DNA from: Lycocorax pyrrhopterus obiensis
Taxonomy: Eukaryota; Chordata; Aves; Passeriformes; Paradisaeidae
Direction: 5' to 3'
Length of the DNA stretch: 64,000 nucleotides
NCBI GenBank assembly: GCA_014706295.1
Contig: JACSVZ010000004.1
Location: 93,011,548 to 93,075,547 of the forward strand
Part shown: in pieces, positions 50,356 to 62,304 of the stretch
Numbering within the stretch: position 1 is the stretch's first letter
Layout: every line of letters starts with the position of its first letter
The notes under the pieces: generated by a model
What the model saw: the letters and a program-made list of their open reading frames with translations, nothing else
What the model was told of the DNA's origin: nothing
The model's database searches: none
Translations under genes and position numbers: made by a program

Positions 50356-52099
50356 TACATCCAGGTGAATAATAAATAAAAGCATTTGTTCTTCTGGTGG
50401 TTGCTAGTGGATCTGTTTTATTATTTTCATGCTGGACGGCTAAAACGTAGAAAGTGTGGCAGCAGGACATCATTATGATAGGTGAACAGCTGAAACTGTA
50501 CAGCTTTAGCTAGGTATCCGTAAGTTTCTTCCTCACCCAATTAAAGGTTCATCCTTTGGTATCTACTAAAATTTGGATTAAAGTATCATGTGAACAGGCT
50601 GTCTCAGGATTTCTACACAGAATTTTCTGCTCTCACTCAGGCTGAATAGGCAGAGAGAACAGTAAGGGATAATAAAAACGAGGGGGAGTAGCAATGGCTA
50701 TATAAGAGCTATATAATTTCAATAAATAAATTGAAATTAACTAATAATAAAAATAATAAATAGCATCAAAGTGCCTTCCTTCTTTTGTCCTCTACAAATC
50801 CTTGGAACTCCTTTTGTCTTTACTCCTTGTCTTACTCTTGCTTTCCAGTGCTCAGTAATATGTTTCATTTGACCTTTATTTGTAAAGCTGGGCCAATATT
50901 TTTAATCAAGTGTTTACAGTCAGACACCTAAATCTATATTAAGCATCTAAATAAGGCTTGCATTTTAAATGAGCTGAGCACTAAGTCAATAGCAGCTGCA
51001 GCCTCTGACTACTACTGAAAAGTAGTCCAGCTCTTTAGGTGCCTCATTCTCTACCCACAAGCTGGAAAATGTTTGCAGCCATTTTTGTATAATTCTTATA
51101 CTCACTGTGCAGTATAGTCCTTATGTTAAATAAAATTCTGCTATGATGCTGTACCTTTGATATAAGAACACAGAAGCATTCATGTCTGACCCAGATGTTC
51201 GAAATAACTACATCTCACAGATATTTATATATTTTGTGGTTACACTTGCTGTTCACAAAACTACTTGAAATCTTATAATTCTGTTGTGTTCAGTGTATGA
51301 TAAAAATCTGGCTATACAAGAAGAAGAAAACCATGATGTTATTTTCCTTTTTTGTTAGGGAAATGGTGTATTAGTGGATAAGTGCTCTGCTTCTGCTGAA
51401 AATATTCGTTCATCTCTTGGATATGATCCTCATACTACCTGTCTCCCAGCTGTCAGTTCATGATTCGGGCAGGAGCTTGCAGGGGTATGTGCCTTGGCTG
51501 GAGGGGATGTCTGGAGGAGCTGGGAAGTAACCAGATGACTGACAGCGATTCAGGCTAGACACGGCGTGGAGGGGGTAGGTACAGAAGAAAGATAATCCTA
51601 TAGAGGGAGTTGAAGGCTTTTTTGAGGGAGGATGAGGGAGGTAGAAAGCATCTGCAGGATTTACTTTAGAAAGAATTTAAGGTTACATCTGCATCTCTGC
51701 AGCTGAAGGGACCTGAGAGCTAGTCAGTACAGCACATATTATCAATTACACCAGCACAGCAAAGCTGATACGGTTATTTGAGTGTAACAACCCATGTGAA
51801 CACTTTTATTCCAGAACTAATACTTCTTTTTTTTTTTTTTCTAATTTAACAGAGGTATTGTGTAAAGCTCAAATGTTCTGTTTGGTTGCTTTGTTTTTTT
51901 TTTTTAAAGCAAAAAAAAAAGTATTTTTGCCAGTACAGTAAACGACGCAGAAATTAAATTTCATGTAACTGTAGCTGTTTAATTCAGTCCTTGGAGTGTC
52001 CTGGTGTATTTTCAGCATATGCACAGCTCTAAGCATAGTGTTTTCCTTGCAATAAGGTTAATATTAGTTAGAAATGGAGACCTGCTGGAGATAAAACCA
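50356..52099. other. unannotated AT-rich DNA
   Basis: No gene recognised. A perfect 10-bp inverted repeat (TAATTTCAAT and its complement, 6-base loop) is at 50714-50739, near TATATAA words; T and A runs lie at 51827-51840 and 51895-51920. Confidence 0.5.
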
Positions 52100-52500
52100 A
52101 CTGCAGATGAGCTTAGCTAAAAGCAAAAGCTATGGTCTCTCAGATAATACCACAAGACAGCTTGAAAGGCTAATATATCATGCAAATGGTGGACCAGAAT
52201 CACTTAGGCATAGATGGTCCGTGGGCTGTACAGAAGGAGTGAATCTTTCTGTATTCAGCTGCGCGTGTGTGCGCACCTCGCTCCCCCTCCACCCGCTCCT
52301 CTCCCTCTGTCTCTCCCAGACAGGCGAACAGACCTGCTTCTTCCTTTGTGTTGCCAGTCAGGTCCTCCCTCTGCAGTCTTACACAGGAAGAAGATTTATA
52401 ACAGCTGCATGCAATGCCAGTGTCTCAAAGAGACAGTATCACGCCATGTGGAGGATTTTTATATGGGGTTTAACTTTGCTCTACTGAATTGGAAAGGTAC
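52100..52500 (+). promoter_or_regulatory. possible conserved element or noncoding exon
   Basis: A block with more balanced composition than its flanks. It has a perfect POU octamer ATGCAAAT at 52180-52187, a pyrimidine tract at about 52280-52320 ending in CAG at 52318-52320 (acceptor-like), and a donor-like AAAG|GTACAT at about 52497. A 126-codon frame crosses it, but nothing in it resembles a known protein. It could be an exon of a noncoding transcript, an enhancer, or neither. Confidence 0.18.
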
Positions 52501-55500
52501 ATTTTTTAAATCTTAATTATTTTAAACACTTAATTCCTGTGACTTTTATCTCCTGCTAAATTCTGACCTCCAAATACTAGCATCTTTAAATCACAATCTG
52601 TTGTCACAGTACTGTAATGGCTGTGATGTCTTAATTGAAAACATGGGGATATAAGGATTTCGAGAGTATAATTAGGGCACATTTCAATGTGAAGCTGTGA
52701 GTGCTGTTGTGTAAGATGGGCATCTGATATTTCTGACATACTGCATCAGAAATATAAGATTCAAACTAGAAAATGATAATACAGCACACATGCAGTGCAA
52801 CTGTGTACCATATGTTAAGAAATGTGCACCTCTTAAACAGCGGGCTAATTAGCTAGAGAAAACAGAGATGTCTGAATGATGATGCTAGAAATAAAAAGGA
52901 TAATGAAATCTCGAGACAGACTTGTGTAGGAGATCCACCTGGCAGCAACTTGCCAGGTTTACCAAATTAACTGAAATCAAAGGGAAATTTATAGGTGGGA
53001 AAAAATGAATGTAAAAGCACTACTTCCCTTTGTTTTAAGCTCTCAATTGCCTGCTTCTTACTTCTCTGACTAGTGGCATGTATTAGAATTAATGATGAGT
53101 GAAGCATCAGAGTCAGAGAAGCCCAAAAGCTTAGACATGTTCCCTAGGCTTGGGGAAAATCTCTATAAAATTTGACAAGGGATAGTTTCTTGGTGTATCT
53201 CTCTTCCCAGATAGTAGCAGGAATACAAAATTAAAATAGATTTCCTTTTGGCATTTCACCCCTTGCCTTCCTGCTTCCCAAAAATGAATGCACAAAGTTG
53301 AATTATTTGATTTCAAGAAATCCCTAAAAGGGCTAACCCTTGTCAGTGTCTAGGTTCAATATTAGTAACAGATTTCTTCTTCAGAGGATCACATAATCTG
53401 GAAATATAAACCCTGGATTAAAAAAAATCAGGAATAGAGGCAGTTGCACTACAAGAAGTAAAACAGTACACAGCAGGCCATGGCAGGGACGAGTCTGTAT
53501 CTAGTTCTTCTAACTCAAATACATGCACTAGTTTCCTTCTTCTACCCTGTTTTACCTCATCCCATAAACAGCAACTCTACATATGTTGCTCGGGATTTGC
53601 CTTAGGACTTCTCTTCCCAGGATCAGTGAGGTCCAGAGGAGTGCTCACTGTAGTCACTTGCTGTTGATTTTCAGCAGCAGGAGGTCCAAGACATGCTTAC
53701 TCTTCTATTTGGAGAAACATAACCAAGATTTAATTCCACTATTCACTCATGCCTTAAATACTTCCTCTGGTTTTCCTCAAATTTTAGTATGTCCACCCAG
53801 AACCACTCTTGTTGCATTGTTGTTGAGATCTACTATTACCCAGTATTATCAGTACAATGCTTACTTTTGTCCCTCCTGATAACCAGAGCCTTTGCCCTTC
53901 AACTTCTACAGCTAATCCACTGGTAGTTTTGGTTGATGGAACCTGCAAACGGGCTGACATAAAGGATTCCTGTCCCAGTGGCATGTTAAATCCATATGCT
54001 GATAGCTGTTTAATCTGTAACACTAACTATATCCATTCTAGTGTGCCAAGAATACTATATTTACCCAGCTTAGAGTTAAATTAGCAAAAGTCCTATGGCA
54101 TCAGAGAATTGTCTGCTCCCTCACTGCCATACAGTTAGTCATCGTTGTTGTTTAAAGAAGCTTAGAGCTGATAACAGAAAGGCTTCCACGGAGTGAGCTT
54201 ACAACCTAACAGCCTACAGAAACTGTTCATAGCTGTGTGGTCTGCTTTTAGTGTGGGACATCACTTTCTCCACTGCTAATTAAGTCTGTACTATCTGAAC
54301 TATTCACATGAAGTTCTTTCTGCAAATTACTCTAATCCAACAGATAAATCTATGCACACTGTTAACATATGAAATGAAACCTCGACATTTTTCAAGTTTA
54401 CATGTACATCATTGTGGTTAGATGTCATTTTTGATCTAGGAAACAGTATCCGTAAAGTTATTTTCCCTGATCTCTGGTCCACTGAGGTTTACACTGCCTA
54501 GATATGTCAAAACTTTTGAGAACTTCTTGGGACAGGATTCGGACAGCGTTACATTGAAATCTGTACAGAAAAGGTGACTGTACTTCCTTGAGAAGTACCA
54601 AACACAGCAAACAACAAGGAAGGACAGAGGCTGTACAAATGGCTTCAGCGTGCATGTACCTGTACAAGTACAGAGACACAATGTCTGTGGACGCATTTGC
54701 ATTAAGCCTATATAGTCACAATGCTATGTAAACAGAGCTTGAATTCCAGCACTGGACCACTGGGTATCACACTGCTTGACTGCTAACAGACTTTGTTCTC
54801 CTTGGTTTGCCTGGTGCTAACTAGCACCCTGCCAGACAATGCCCAGGCATGGGGATAGCATTTGCCAGGGATCACTCCCAATACCCAACATCACCCTTGA
54901 TGGTTTCTCTGAAACTGTCGCTGAAGGTTTGGGACCTTGACACACACCTCCTGCCACACACCACAGCATGCTGCAAATTCTCTCTGTTTCATAGTAGAAA
55001 AACTCCTGTGCTAAAAAGCTGCAATGTGACCCTAACATTATTTCAGACACTTTGTCCCCAGGAGGTGACACTCAAGGCCAAGTGTTATGTAGTACGCCTG
55101 CAGCTACTCTGTGCCATTTAGCCTCACAGCCAGAAAACAGCTCTTAGCCCTATTTTATTTATTGACATATATAGCCAACAAGACCTTCTGAGTTAAAAGT
55201 TAGGGAACACTGAATGAGTGCAGTGTTGAGCCAGGAGAAAAAAGGAAAACTAAGACAAATGGCCTGTGTCTAAGGTATTTGTCGGCAAGGTTAAAAAAAA
55301 GGTACAGACCATATGAGAGACAAATGTTTGCTTCCCTCTGTGCCTCAGAGCACCAAAATATCTCAGTGGGATAAACTGAGTTTTTCTACAGACTTGTCAC
55401 ACCACAATAAAATGCTTAATCTCCAGAGAAATCACAGTCAGGCAGCTAATGCTCAGTTGACTAGGAGAATATTCATGTTGATGTACAGGAGTAGTCATAG

Positions 55501-56572
55501 ACCCAGAACAAAGACCTTCCCATGCAGTTTATGGTGTTGAATGAAATGATACAAGTTCCCTCTTTCCATGTCAGAGGTAAATACAGTGTTCAGAAAGGGG
55601 AAAGAAAACAAATAAACAACACACAACTTTAAATCTCATCCTACACGAAGTTGGGATTAAAGTATACTGTTTAAATGTATACAGCTATAAGACCATCAGT
55701 GATGGCAACAATGTGCTTTATATGAGATATTGAAATATTTAGCCAGTTTTAGTCTCAGCCAGAGGATGTGAGCTGAATTTTGCAAAACAATAGAAACATT
55801 GGGACTGCATATAATTCTAGAAATTCCACATAAGAATAAAATCTCTTCTGACTCACAACATGTAACAGGAAATGCTAGCAATGCTGTAGTGTTTGCAAAC
55901 AGGGTTTGTAAAAGAAGTGTAGCTGTTTAATAGAAAGCTATCGGCCCATCAAGCTAAACTCTCAACACTAAGCCCGGCAAGGATTTAGCTGATTCCATTC
56001 ACCAAACATACTGTTGGTAATGACTGACATAGACACAGTATTAAAAGTTGTGTTAGGTAATGGCCAAAAGACAAAATATGTCATATGTACTAATATGTTA
56101 TTGAGGACAAATAGTATTAAATAGCATTGTAGAAAACACTGTAGTAACATATCAATTCAGAATACAATCCAGAATGCTCATAAATAAAGCTTCAACCAGT
56201 GTTCATGAAACTGCTAAAAGTAGCATGATTTTCTTCATGTTCTTCATGTTGTTCATGTAGTTAAGACGTGCAACATTTGTATTGTAGTTCCATGAAATGT
56301 GTAACTCACAGAAGTTAAAATTGCAGAAATTAAAAAGTGCTTCTTTTAGAAACAGCCACAGATAATAGTTCAGTACTTCATCATCAAGTCTAGGAAGTTT
56401 AAACTTCCATTCTTACAGTCTAGATGGTTCCAATGTGTTAAAATAGTTGGAAACATCAGGGCATTACACGCTTTTGGAAAACAGGTCCAATGAAGCACAG
56501 TTTCACTGGGAAAGAAAAGGAATATATTTCCACTTGTTTCAGAAATAAAAGGATTTCTTTTTCTTTTAATAG
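52501..56572. other. unannotated AT-rich DNA
   Basis: Four kilobases without a recognised gene or clear transposon. The stretch 53570-53870 has the feel of a strongly decayed antisense repeat, but I could not align it to any family. Confidence 0.45.
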
Positions 56573-57545
56573 AGACATAAGACACTTCAAGTTGGAAGGG
56601 AACTCAAGAAGGATTTAGGGTAAAATCCTGCTCTAAACAGAGTTGCATAGAGATTTACACAGCCTGGTCTTGAAAACCTCAAAGTAGAGTCTGTGTACCC
56701 TAAGTAACCTACTTCACTTCTTGGCTGTCCTCATGCATTATACCCAGCTAGAAACATTCTTTTTCTCATTCACACCTGTTGTTTCATCCTATGCGGGCAC
56801 GCTGAGCCAGGGGAAAGCCCGGAGGTCTGGCTGCACCTCACTGATAGCGACTCCATAAAAAGCAAGCTCCTCACCCGAGGGAGCTAGCCCCAAGCTAAGC
56901 TGTTTGGGCATGCGGGCAAAGGCAAAGAAGGAGGGACTCTCCGTAAGGGCTCCACGAGCAGGTTTATTGCACATGAAGGATCCAGGGACGAAGAGCAAGC
57001 AACACAGCACGGTCCAGGGGTTTTATACTCCGAGGAATCGGGGTGGAGAAAAGGGCACTAGCCAACAGGGTAAGGGTTCTACCCAAGAGGGAAGAAGTCC
57101 ATGGGGAATTAACCAATGGGGAACACTTGTAGGAGGGGCAACAGGGAACAACCAATGGGGCACCGAGGAACATGGAACTTTCCAGAACTGATACATATTC
57201 AACTAAAGGGATAAATATTCATAGTCTTTTCCATAAAACTGGGAGGAGAGATCAGAAACCAACCAACTTGTAATAAGCAGATTAAGGAACCCAAAGATTC
57301 TGGGAGCTCGCCATCACCATGGAGGTGATCTTAGACGTTGATGCCTGACCACCAGGACACAGATGTTGTCATTGTCTCTGGTGTCATAGTGGCCACAGCC
57401 CTTTGCACTGTGACAATCCTATGAGTGCATCACTGGAAAACCTGCCTCATCCTTTACATAACCTCCTCCTAGGTATTGGAAGGCTGCTGTCTCTTCAAAA
57501 CTGTCTCTTCTTAAAACTGGAAAATTTTGTTTCCTTCCATCTGAT
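56573..57545 (-). mobile_element. CR1 LINE 3' region, antisense, interrupted by an LTR
   Basis: The left part (56573-56791) carries diverged antisense CR1 3' UTR words: CAAGTTGGAAGGGAACTCAA, CAGCCTGGTCTTGAAAACCT, CTTGGCTGTCCTCATGCAT. The right part (57416-57545) continues the same element with TAGGTATTGGAAGGCTGCTG. The 624-bp LTR at 56792-57415 sits between them. The copy is older than the LTR inside it. Confidence 0.8.
56792..57415 (-). mobile_element. solo LTR, 624 bp, with 6-bp target duplication ATCCTA
   Basis: Runs from TGCGGGCACGCTGAG to TTTGCACTGTGACA. ATCCTA flanks it on both sides (56786-56791 and 57416-57421), a 6-bp duplication typical of class II (ERVK/alpha-beta-like) integrases. 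Read on the minus strand it has CCATTGG motifs, TATAAAA (plus positions 57021-57027), and AATAAA (plus positions 56963-56968), all in the right order for U3-R-U5. The sequence TATAAAACCCCTGGACC followed by GTCCCTGGATCC closely parallels the LTR at 40791-41457. No retroviral gene adjoins it. It is nested in CR1 DNA. The open frames of 60-95 codons here are not genes. Confidence 0.92.
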
Positions 57546-57643
57546 GCCATGATGATTTTTTGTCTTTTCTTATAAACCCCTTTTATACCTTTTTACAACT
57601 TCTGTATTCTTTAGTGTTTTTTGCCTACATTCTGGGACTTGTT
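57546..57643. other. short stretch between CR1 and LTR
   Basis: About 100 bp, T-rich, not assigned; may belong to either neighbour. Confidence 0.4.
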
Positions 57644-58000
57644 TGTTAAGCTAGGAGACTAAACATTTTAGAAGCTTCGTAGGTAGAGGTTAGTGTGCCC
57701 CAGACCCCAAGGTCCTCTCCAGAACATATTTTGTAAACTAAGATAGAACCATCCAGAGGAAGGTTCCTTGGGGAGGGAGGAGCTCACTCAAGCCTCTCAT
57801 TGGGGAATCTTTGATAGGTATGCTAATTAGTAAGACCTATAATGATATACTAGATCTTTTGGGGTGGGCATTGCGGTGTGCACTGAGGTGCATTCGACCT
57901 GGACGTAGTGCACCCAAGGATCCTTAAAATAAATACCAAGGTAAAATCCCTTTTTCCTTTCTAACTCTGTTTGCCTCTTGATTTTTAAGACCAGAGAACA
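57644..58000 (+). mobile_element. ERVL-like LTR, sense, approximate limits
   Basis: The 3' half is characteristic: GTGCACTGAGGTGCATTCG, GACGTAGTGCACCCAAGGAT, AATAAA at 57928-57933, then a short U5 with CTCTGTTTGCCTCTTGA and GAGAACA. This layout fits bird ERVL-type solo LTRs. The left end is placed at TGTTAAGCTAGGAG and the right end at GAGAACA; no target duplication was found with these limits, so either end may be off. It separates two blocks of CR1 sequence in the same orientation. Confidence 0.65.
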
Positions 58001-58012
58001 GAATCACATCTC

Positions 58013-59750
58013 TCCTTGAAGGGCTTTTGTTCCCTGAACCTGTTGTCCATTCATCCCTTATGTTCCTTCAAATGGCAGCCTGCCCCTCAAGTCCTTCAAT
58101 TGCAACCTCCATATGAGTTTCACCTGAAAACTTGATGAAAGTACTGTCCATCACATTGTTACTCTGCTTCAGAAATGTGTTCTTAGAGTATTTGCTCTGG
58201 GTATTTCCCAGGGATTGAAGTAAGGCTGAGCAGCCTGTAGTTCTCTGGGTTGTCCTTTTGGAACCTTTATAAAGTTTTGATACAGCTTGTCAGATCCATG
58301 AGCATTTATGAGTTGAGTTCTCATAACTAGTCTCTAACTTGATCCTTATCCACTGCTGATATTCCCTCTCTTTTCTCTTATTAAGCACACAGGCCCCAAA
58401 GAACAAGGCCCTGAGCACTTCAGCCTTACCAGTGTCCACTGTTGCTGAATCACCCTTTTCATTCAGCAATCAGTACATACATTTTCCTTTTTCAATCTTT
58501 TATTAGTAAAGTATAAGCTCTTCTTGTTGCCTTGATGTCCCTGGAAAGTCTTGATACCATCTGAGCTTTGGTTTCCCTGACACCATCACTACATACTAAT
58601 GCAATGTTTCAGAAATTCCTCTTTTGAAGTCTGTCCTTTCTTCCATCTCCTTTATGTATGGGTGCTGAAAGAGCTTCAGCAGAGAATTTCTTCAGCTCTC
58701 TGCAGCGTTTTTTGTGAGAGTTCTGTCTTTCCCATGCAAGTAACTCAAAACAATGTTACAGTTTTGTAAACTTCTTGCACCTGCAGGTTGTTTTGCAGAA
58801 TTGTTATGGTTCTGACTAGAAAAACATTCAGAGATGGGTGTCTTAGAACTTGACCAATCCCCTCAAGGGGTGGATGGCAAAAAACCAATTACCTTATGCC
58901 ATTTAACACACTTTTGTGAACTAACATATAAAAGCCTTCTGAGAGATTATTAAATCGCTTCCATTTATCCCTGAGCCTGGACTCTGTGTCATTTCTCTAT
59001 TGTCCACGGTGAGAACAGTGACATTTATGCTGCCTTTTATGGTGGATCGCTATCTTGAGTTGGTCTATTGATAAGTGTACTTGATTTCCTGAGCATCAGC
59101 ATGAGCCATTCATAGGCTTGAAGGACCATGTCCTAACAGACTTGCTAGATTCCCTGAACTCATTTGCTTGTCAGAGCTGTCTCCCATGGAATCCCACCTT
59201 TCAACTCCCCGGATAAGCTGAAGTCTGCCCTCCTAAAGTGCAGGCTCAGTACTGCACTGCTTGCCATCCTCTGCCTCCTCCTCAGGAATTTTGTACTCCA
59301 CTATTTTGTGGTCATTACAGCAAGGTTTGTATTGATTATCATTTTCCCAAATGGTTATTGCTAGCTAGTGAATGCCAGAGTCACCTGGTTGGCCCTTCCA
59401 GTGTCTGTATCATGAGTTTACCTCAAATACAATCCAGAAGCCTCCTTCATAGCTTGCTTCTCACCACAGTGTCCTTCCAATAGATGTTAAAGTTCCTGTA
59501 AGAACCAGCATCACAGGATCCAAAGACTTCCTTGAATGTTTCAAGTAGACATTATCCACTTCACCACATTGATCAGATGATCAGTAACACACTTTCTCCT
59601 CAATGTCACCCTCACTGGCCTCTCTCAGACCCAACAAGGCTCTCATGAAGCTTTAACATATTTTCTAATACCGTGTCTACATCAGTCATTGCCAACAGTA
59701 TGTTTGCTGAGTGGAATCAGCTAAATCCTTCTTGGGCTTCCAGTCCTGAT
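58013..59750 (-). mobile_element. CR1 LINE, reverse-transcriptase and endonuclease regions, antisense, interrupted by an LTR
   Basis: A diverged but extended CR1 internal region. The left part (58013-58654) matches the antisense reverse-transcriptase region (GATTGAAGTAAGGCTGAGCA, GCCTGTAGTTCTCTGGGTTG, CCTTATCCACTGCTGATATT). The right part (59024-59750) matches antisense endonuclease and upstream regions (GAGCTGTCTCCCATGGAATC, ATTTTGTACTCCACTATTTT, GTGTCCTTCCAATAGATGTT). The order along the window (3' end first, 5' part last) matches one minus-strand element, possibly the same copy whose 3' end lies at 56573, with the part between lost or replaced. All frames are broken; no functional protein. 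Confidence 0.8.
58655..59023 (+). mobile_element. solo LTR, 369 bp, with 4-bp target duplication TTTA
   Basis: Starts TGTATGGGTGCTG and ends GAGAACAGTGACA. TTTA flanks both ends (58651-58654 and 59024-59027). TATAAAA is at 58927-58933. It has the same length as the LTR at 39204-39572 and, by eye, about 95 percent identity to its reverse complement. Differing target duplications show these were separate insertions, not a copy of one locus. It interrupts a CR1 and is therefore younger than it. Confidence 0.93.
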
Positions 59751-59988
59751 AGTTTAGTTTGGTGGGTTGAAACATTTTCTCTGAATGTTTCATTAAAATA
59801 AAATATTTTTAAAAACTCTAAACAACTTTTTAAGGTACATTTGCTAGTAAAACTGTTAGAATGATGTCTGTATCCACAAAACTATTAAACTTATGGTAAC
59901 ATAGTACACCATCAGGTGATATAGTACTACCATCAGTTGTTCGCAGTATTTATATGACATTTGGCATGCTGTTTAAGTATTTTGTAAG
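59751..59988. other. unannotated AT-rich DNA
   Basis: Nothing recognised; a short imperfect repeat (ATAGTACACCATCAG, ATAGTACTACCATCAG) lies near 59900-59936. Confidence 0.5.
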
Positions 59989-60098
59989 AAATTATTGGAG
60001 GGTGAAGAACAGGCACTATACAAGGTGCCTAGACCACCAAGTCCACTTGGTCTTGCAAGTCCAAGCAACAACATCATTTCAAGACTGTTCAAAGGCAG
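59989..60098 (+). other. possible short coding exon, unidentified
   Basis: The 110-bp segment is preceded by TTTTGTAAG (acceptor-like AG at 59987-59988, weak pyrimidine tract) and followed by AAAGGCAG|GTTAGT (donor-like). In phase 0 it reads KLLEGEEQALYKVPRPPS and continues Pro/Ser-rich, then NNIISRLFKG, with codon use unlike the surrounding AT-rich DNA. I do not recognise the protein. No neighbouring exon is evident. A minus-strand frame over the same bases is equally open, so the coding strand is not certain and chance is a real possibility. Confidence 0.2.
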
Positions 60099-61069
60099 GT
60101 TAGTCAGTACTGTTACCTTGGGGGAGTGGGAGGGTTGTGGGTACAGCAGGGTTGGTAGAAAACCTGATATCCAAGGTAAAAATAGTGGCCTAAATATTCT
60201 GCCCACAGCATTTTTGTCAAGCAGTAAAACGTGATAAAGGACAAAACCACAAAAGCATTCTCTTAAATACAGCAAGTAGGTGCTGTAGTGACTTCAAAAC
60301 ACTTTTTAAAAGGGCAGGGAGAAACTCTTTCTACTTTATTATGAAAATGAATACATGAGATACTGAAATGTGCCAGCTTAGTGTACCAGCCTGCAAGAAG
60401 GTCATACAGCCAGTAAGAAGGGGGATTACAGGCCTAAACCTTAGACTAACTATCATAAGCTCCTGACTTAGGCAAAGGAGACTCAGATATTTAACAGATT
60501 TGCAATAAAATTAATTGAGAAAGTAATGTAGAGGCTGTCGGTGTAAGGTAGGATGTAAGTGGGAAAATGAATATGTACTCTTTTTTCATTTTTGTTTAGA
60601 TTCTGTGAGTAGATTAGTCTGGCTTCCACATACCTGTATATTTAGCTATGGTGACAAATATTGCCTAACAGAGGAATATTTCGCAGTTAACACAGCCCCT
60701 TCCCCAAACAGTAGGCCTTATAAATAAAGAAAAATCGGCTAAAGAATTCAGATTCATTAATACTGGATGAAGAAGAGAACTACAAAGCAGTGTTCATGAT
60801 CCTGGACCTTCCAAGGACAGACTGACTGGCTAGCCAGTGAAGCAGCTAATCAGTTAGGGTAACCACTTAACCAAGACTCTTGTTTTCTTGATCACTCTCT
60901 TGTTCCTGTTAAATAAACAGCAGAATTTACAGCTGGTCAGTTATGTTTCTCTTGAAGCCTGGTTCTCAGTACATAATTAAAGGTGAGGTATGACAATAGA
61001 CTCCAAATACATGAAAAGCTGACACAAAGAGGAAAGGAGCAATTTGTTGTCTGTATCATTGGTAGATGA
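60099..61069. other. unannotated DNA
   Basis: Nothing recognised. Confidence 0.5.
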
Positions 61070-61303
61070 GGCTGAAAAATAATGGACTTAAGTGACAGCA
61101 AAGTTAGGTGTTAGGAAGCAAATTCCAGTGCTAAGGATAGAGAGAACTGGGAAGATAATGGCATGGGAGATTGTAAAGACTCCATCTCTGGAGATTGTTA
61201 GAACATCAGTCAGATGGGTATAAGCATAGTTGAGTTTGCTTTAGAGCTGGGATATGGAAGAGGTGTCGTCTTGAGGTCCTTTTCAGGCCTGTGATTCTAT
61301 TAT
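61070..61303 (+). mobile_element. diverged CR1 LINE 3' tail, sense
   Basis: Words in CR1 order: AAGTTAGGTGTTAGGAAGCA, GACTCCATCTCTGGAGATTG, GTCAGATGGGTATAAGCATA, GAGGTCCTTTTCAGGCCTGT and the terminal GTGATTCTATTATTC. More diverged than the other tails; limits approximate. Confidence 0.75.
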
Positions 61304-61406
61304 TCAAAGCCTGCTTCAAAGACTAACAGTATTTAATGTGTTTCAAATGGAATTACATCTCATTCAGATAGTTGTGAAATATTCAAATAAAACAAAAGTT
61401 TCATTA

Positions 61407-61452
61407 AAACCTAGAAAGAAATGAATGAAAGAAAGAAAGAAAACCTAGAAAG
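61407..61452. repeat. GAAA microsatellite within a short direct repeat
   Basis: AAACCTAGAAAG occurs at 61407-61418 and 61441-61452, with GAAA units (61426-61444) between them, suggesting slippage or local duplication. Confidence 0.85.
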
Positions 61453-62244
61453 TGAAATGAATGCCCTAAATTAATCTCTCAAGTAGCTCTTTGGCCTCTT
61501 ATGTTTTACCTTTTGGCTTATTCCTGCCATCATGCTCAAGAAAGCTGCAACCTGATAACAAATACTTGGATAGCTGGCAATGACTCAAACTCATCCAGCT
61601 GTGTTCATGCTTGACTTGCCTTTTCTTAAGCAGTTTCATCTAATTTTTTACCAGTCATTAACCTCATTGACTAGTGTTTAGAGACCAGTAAGTGACAAGC
61701 TTAAAGATAGTAAATCACACAGAAAGTCTGTGTACAACTAAGATATGTTGCTTGTTTATGGTAGCACTCTTTTTTTCTGCAACAGCTGGCCCCATCTCTG
61801 AACAGCACATGTCCTAACACCCAGAATATTGCATCTGAAAGCTGGAATTTGAATAGATTGTGCCAAGTAATGAAATATTAGGAAACAGGACATTTCCTAA
61901 ATAAAGATTCACTACTACTTGCTTCCTGGTCCCAAGTAAGACATAATCCTTTTCCTCCAGTTTCCATTTTTCAGTCAGTAAAATGCTTTGTGGTTTTCCT
62001 CCAGATTCAGCTGTAGCAGTCATGATTGACTTCTCAGGTGAAGTCAGCAGCAGGGAGGCAAGCTTCCTCCTCACCATTAGGTAATACTGTAATCAATAGG
62101 AATTGTTTGCCCTCATAAAAAAGGGAGGCTTTTCTAAGAAAAAAAATTAACCATCCACATAAAATTGCATAAGCTCCTTCCAGGTCAGTTAAGCACAGGG
62201 GGTTCTTCACCTTGTACCGGAACATAAAGAATGTCCTCTCTGTC
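61453..62244. other. unannotated DNA
   Basis: Nothing recognised. Confidence 0.5.
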
Positions 62245-62304
62245 TAGCCTTGCTGTTCTGTAGATAGCCTTGATATTCTGTAGATAGCCTTGATATTCTG
62301 TAGA
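62245..62304. repeat. 20-bp tandem repeat, three copies
   Basis: Unit TAGCCTTGATATTCTGTAGA; copies two and three are identical, copy one differs at two positions (GATAT versus GCTGT). Confidence 0.97.
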
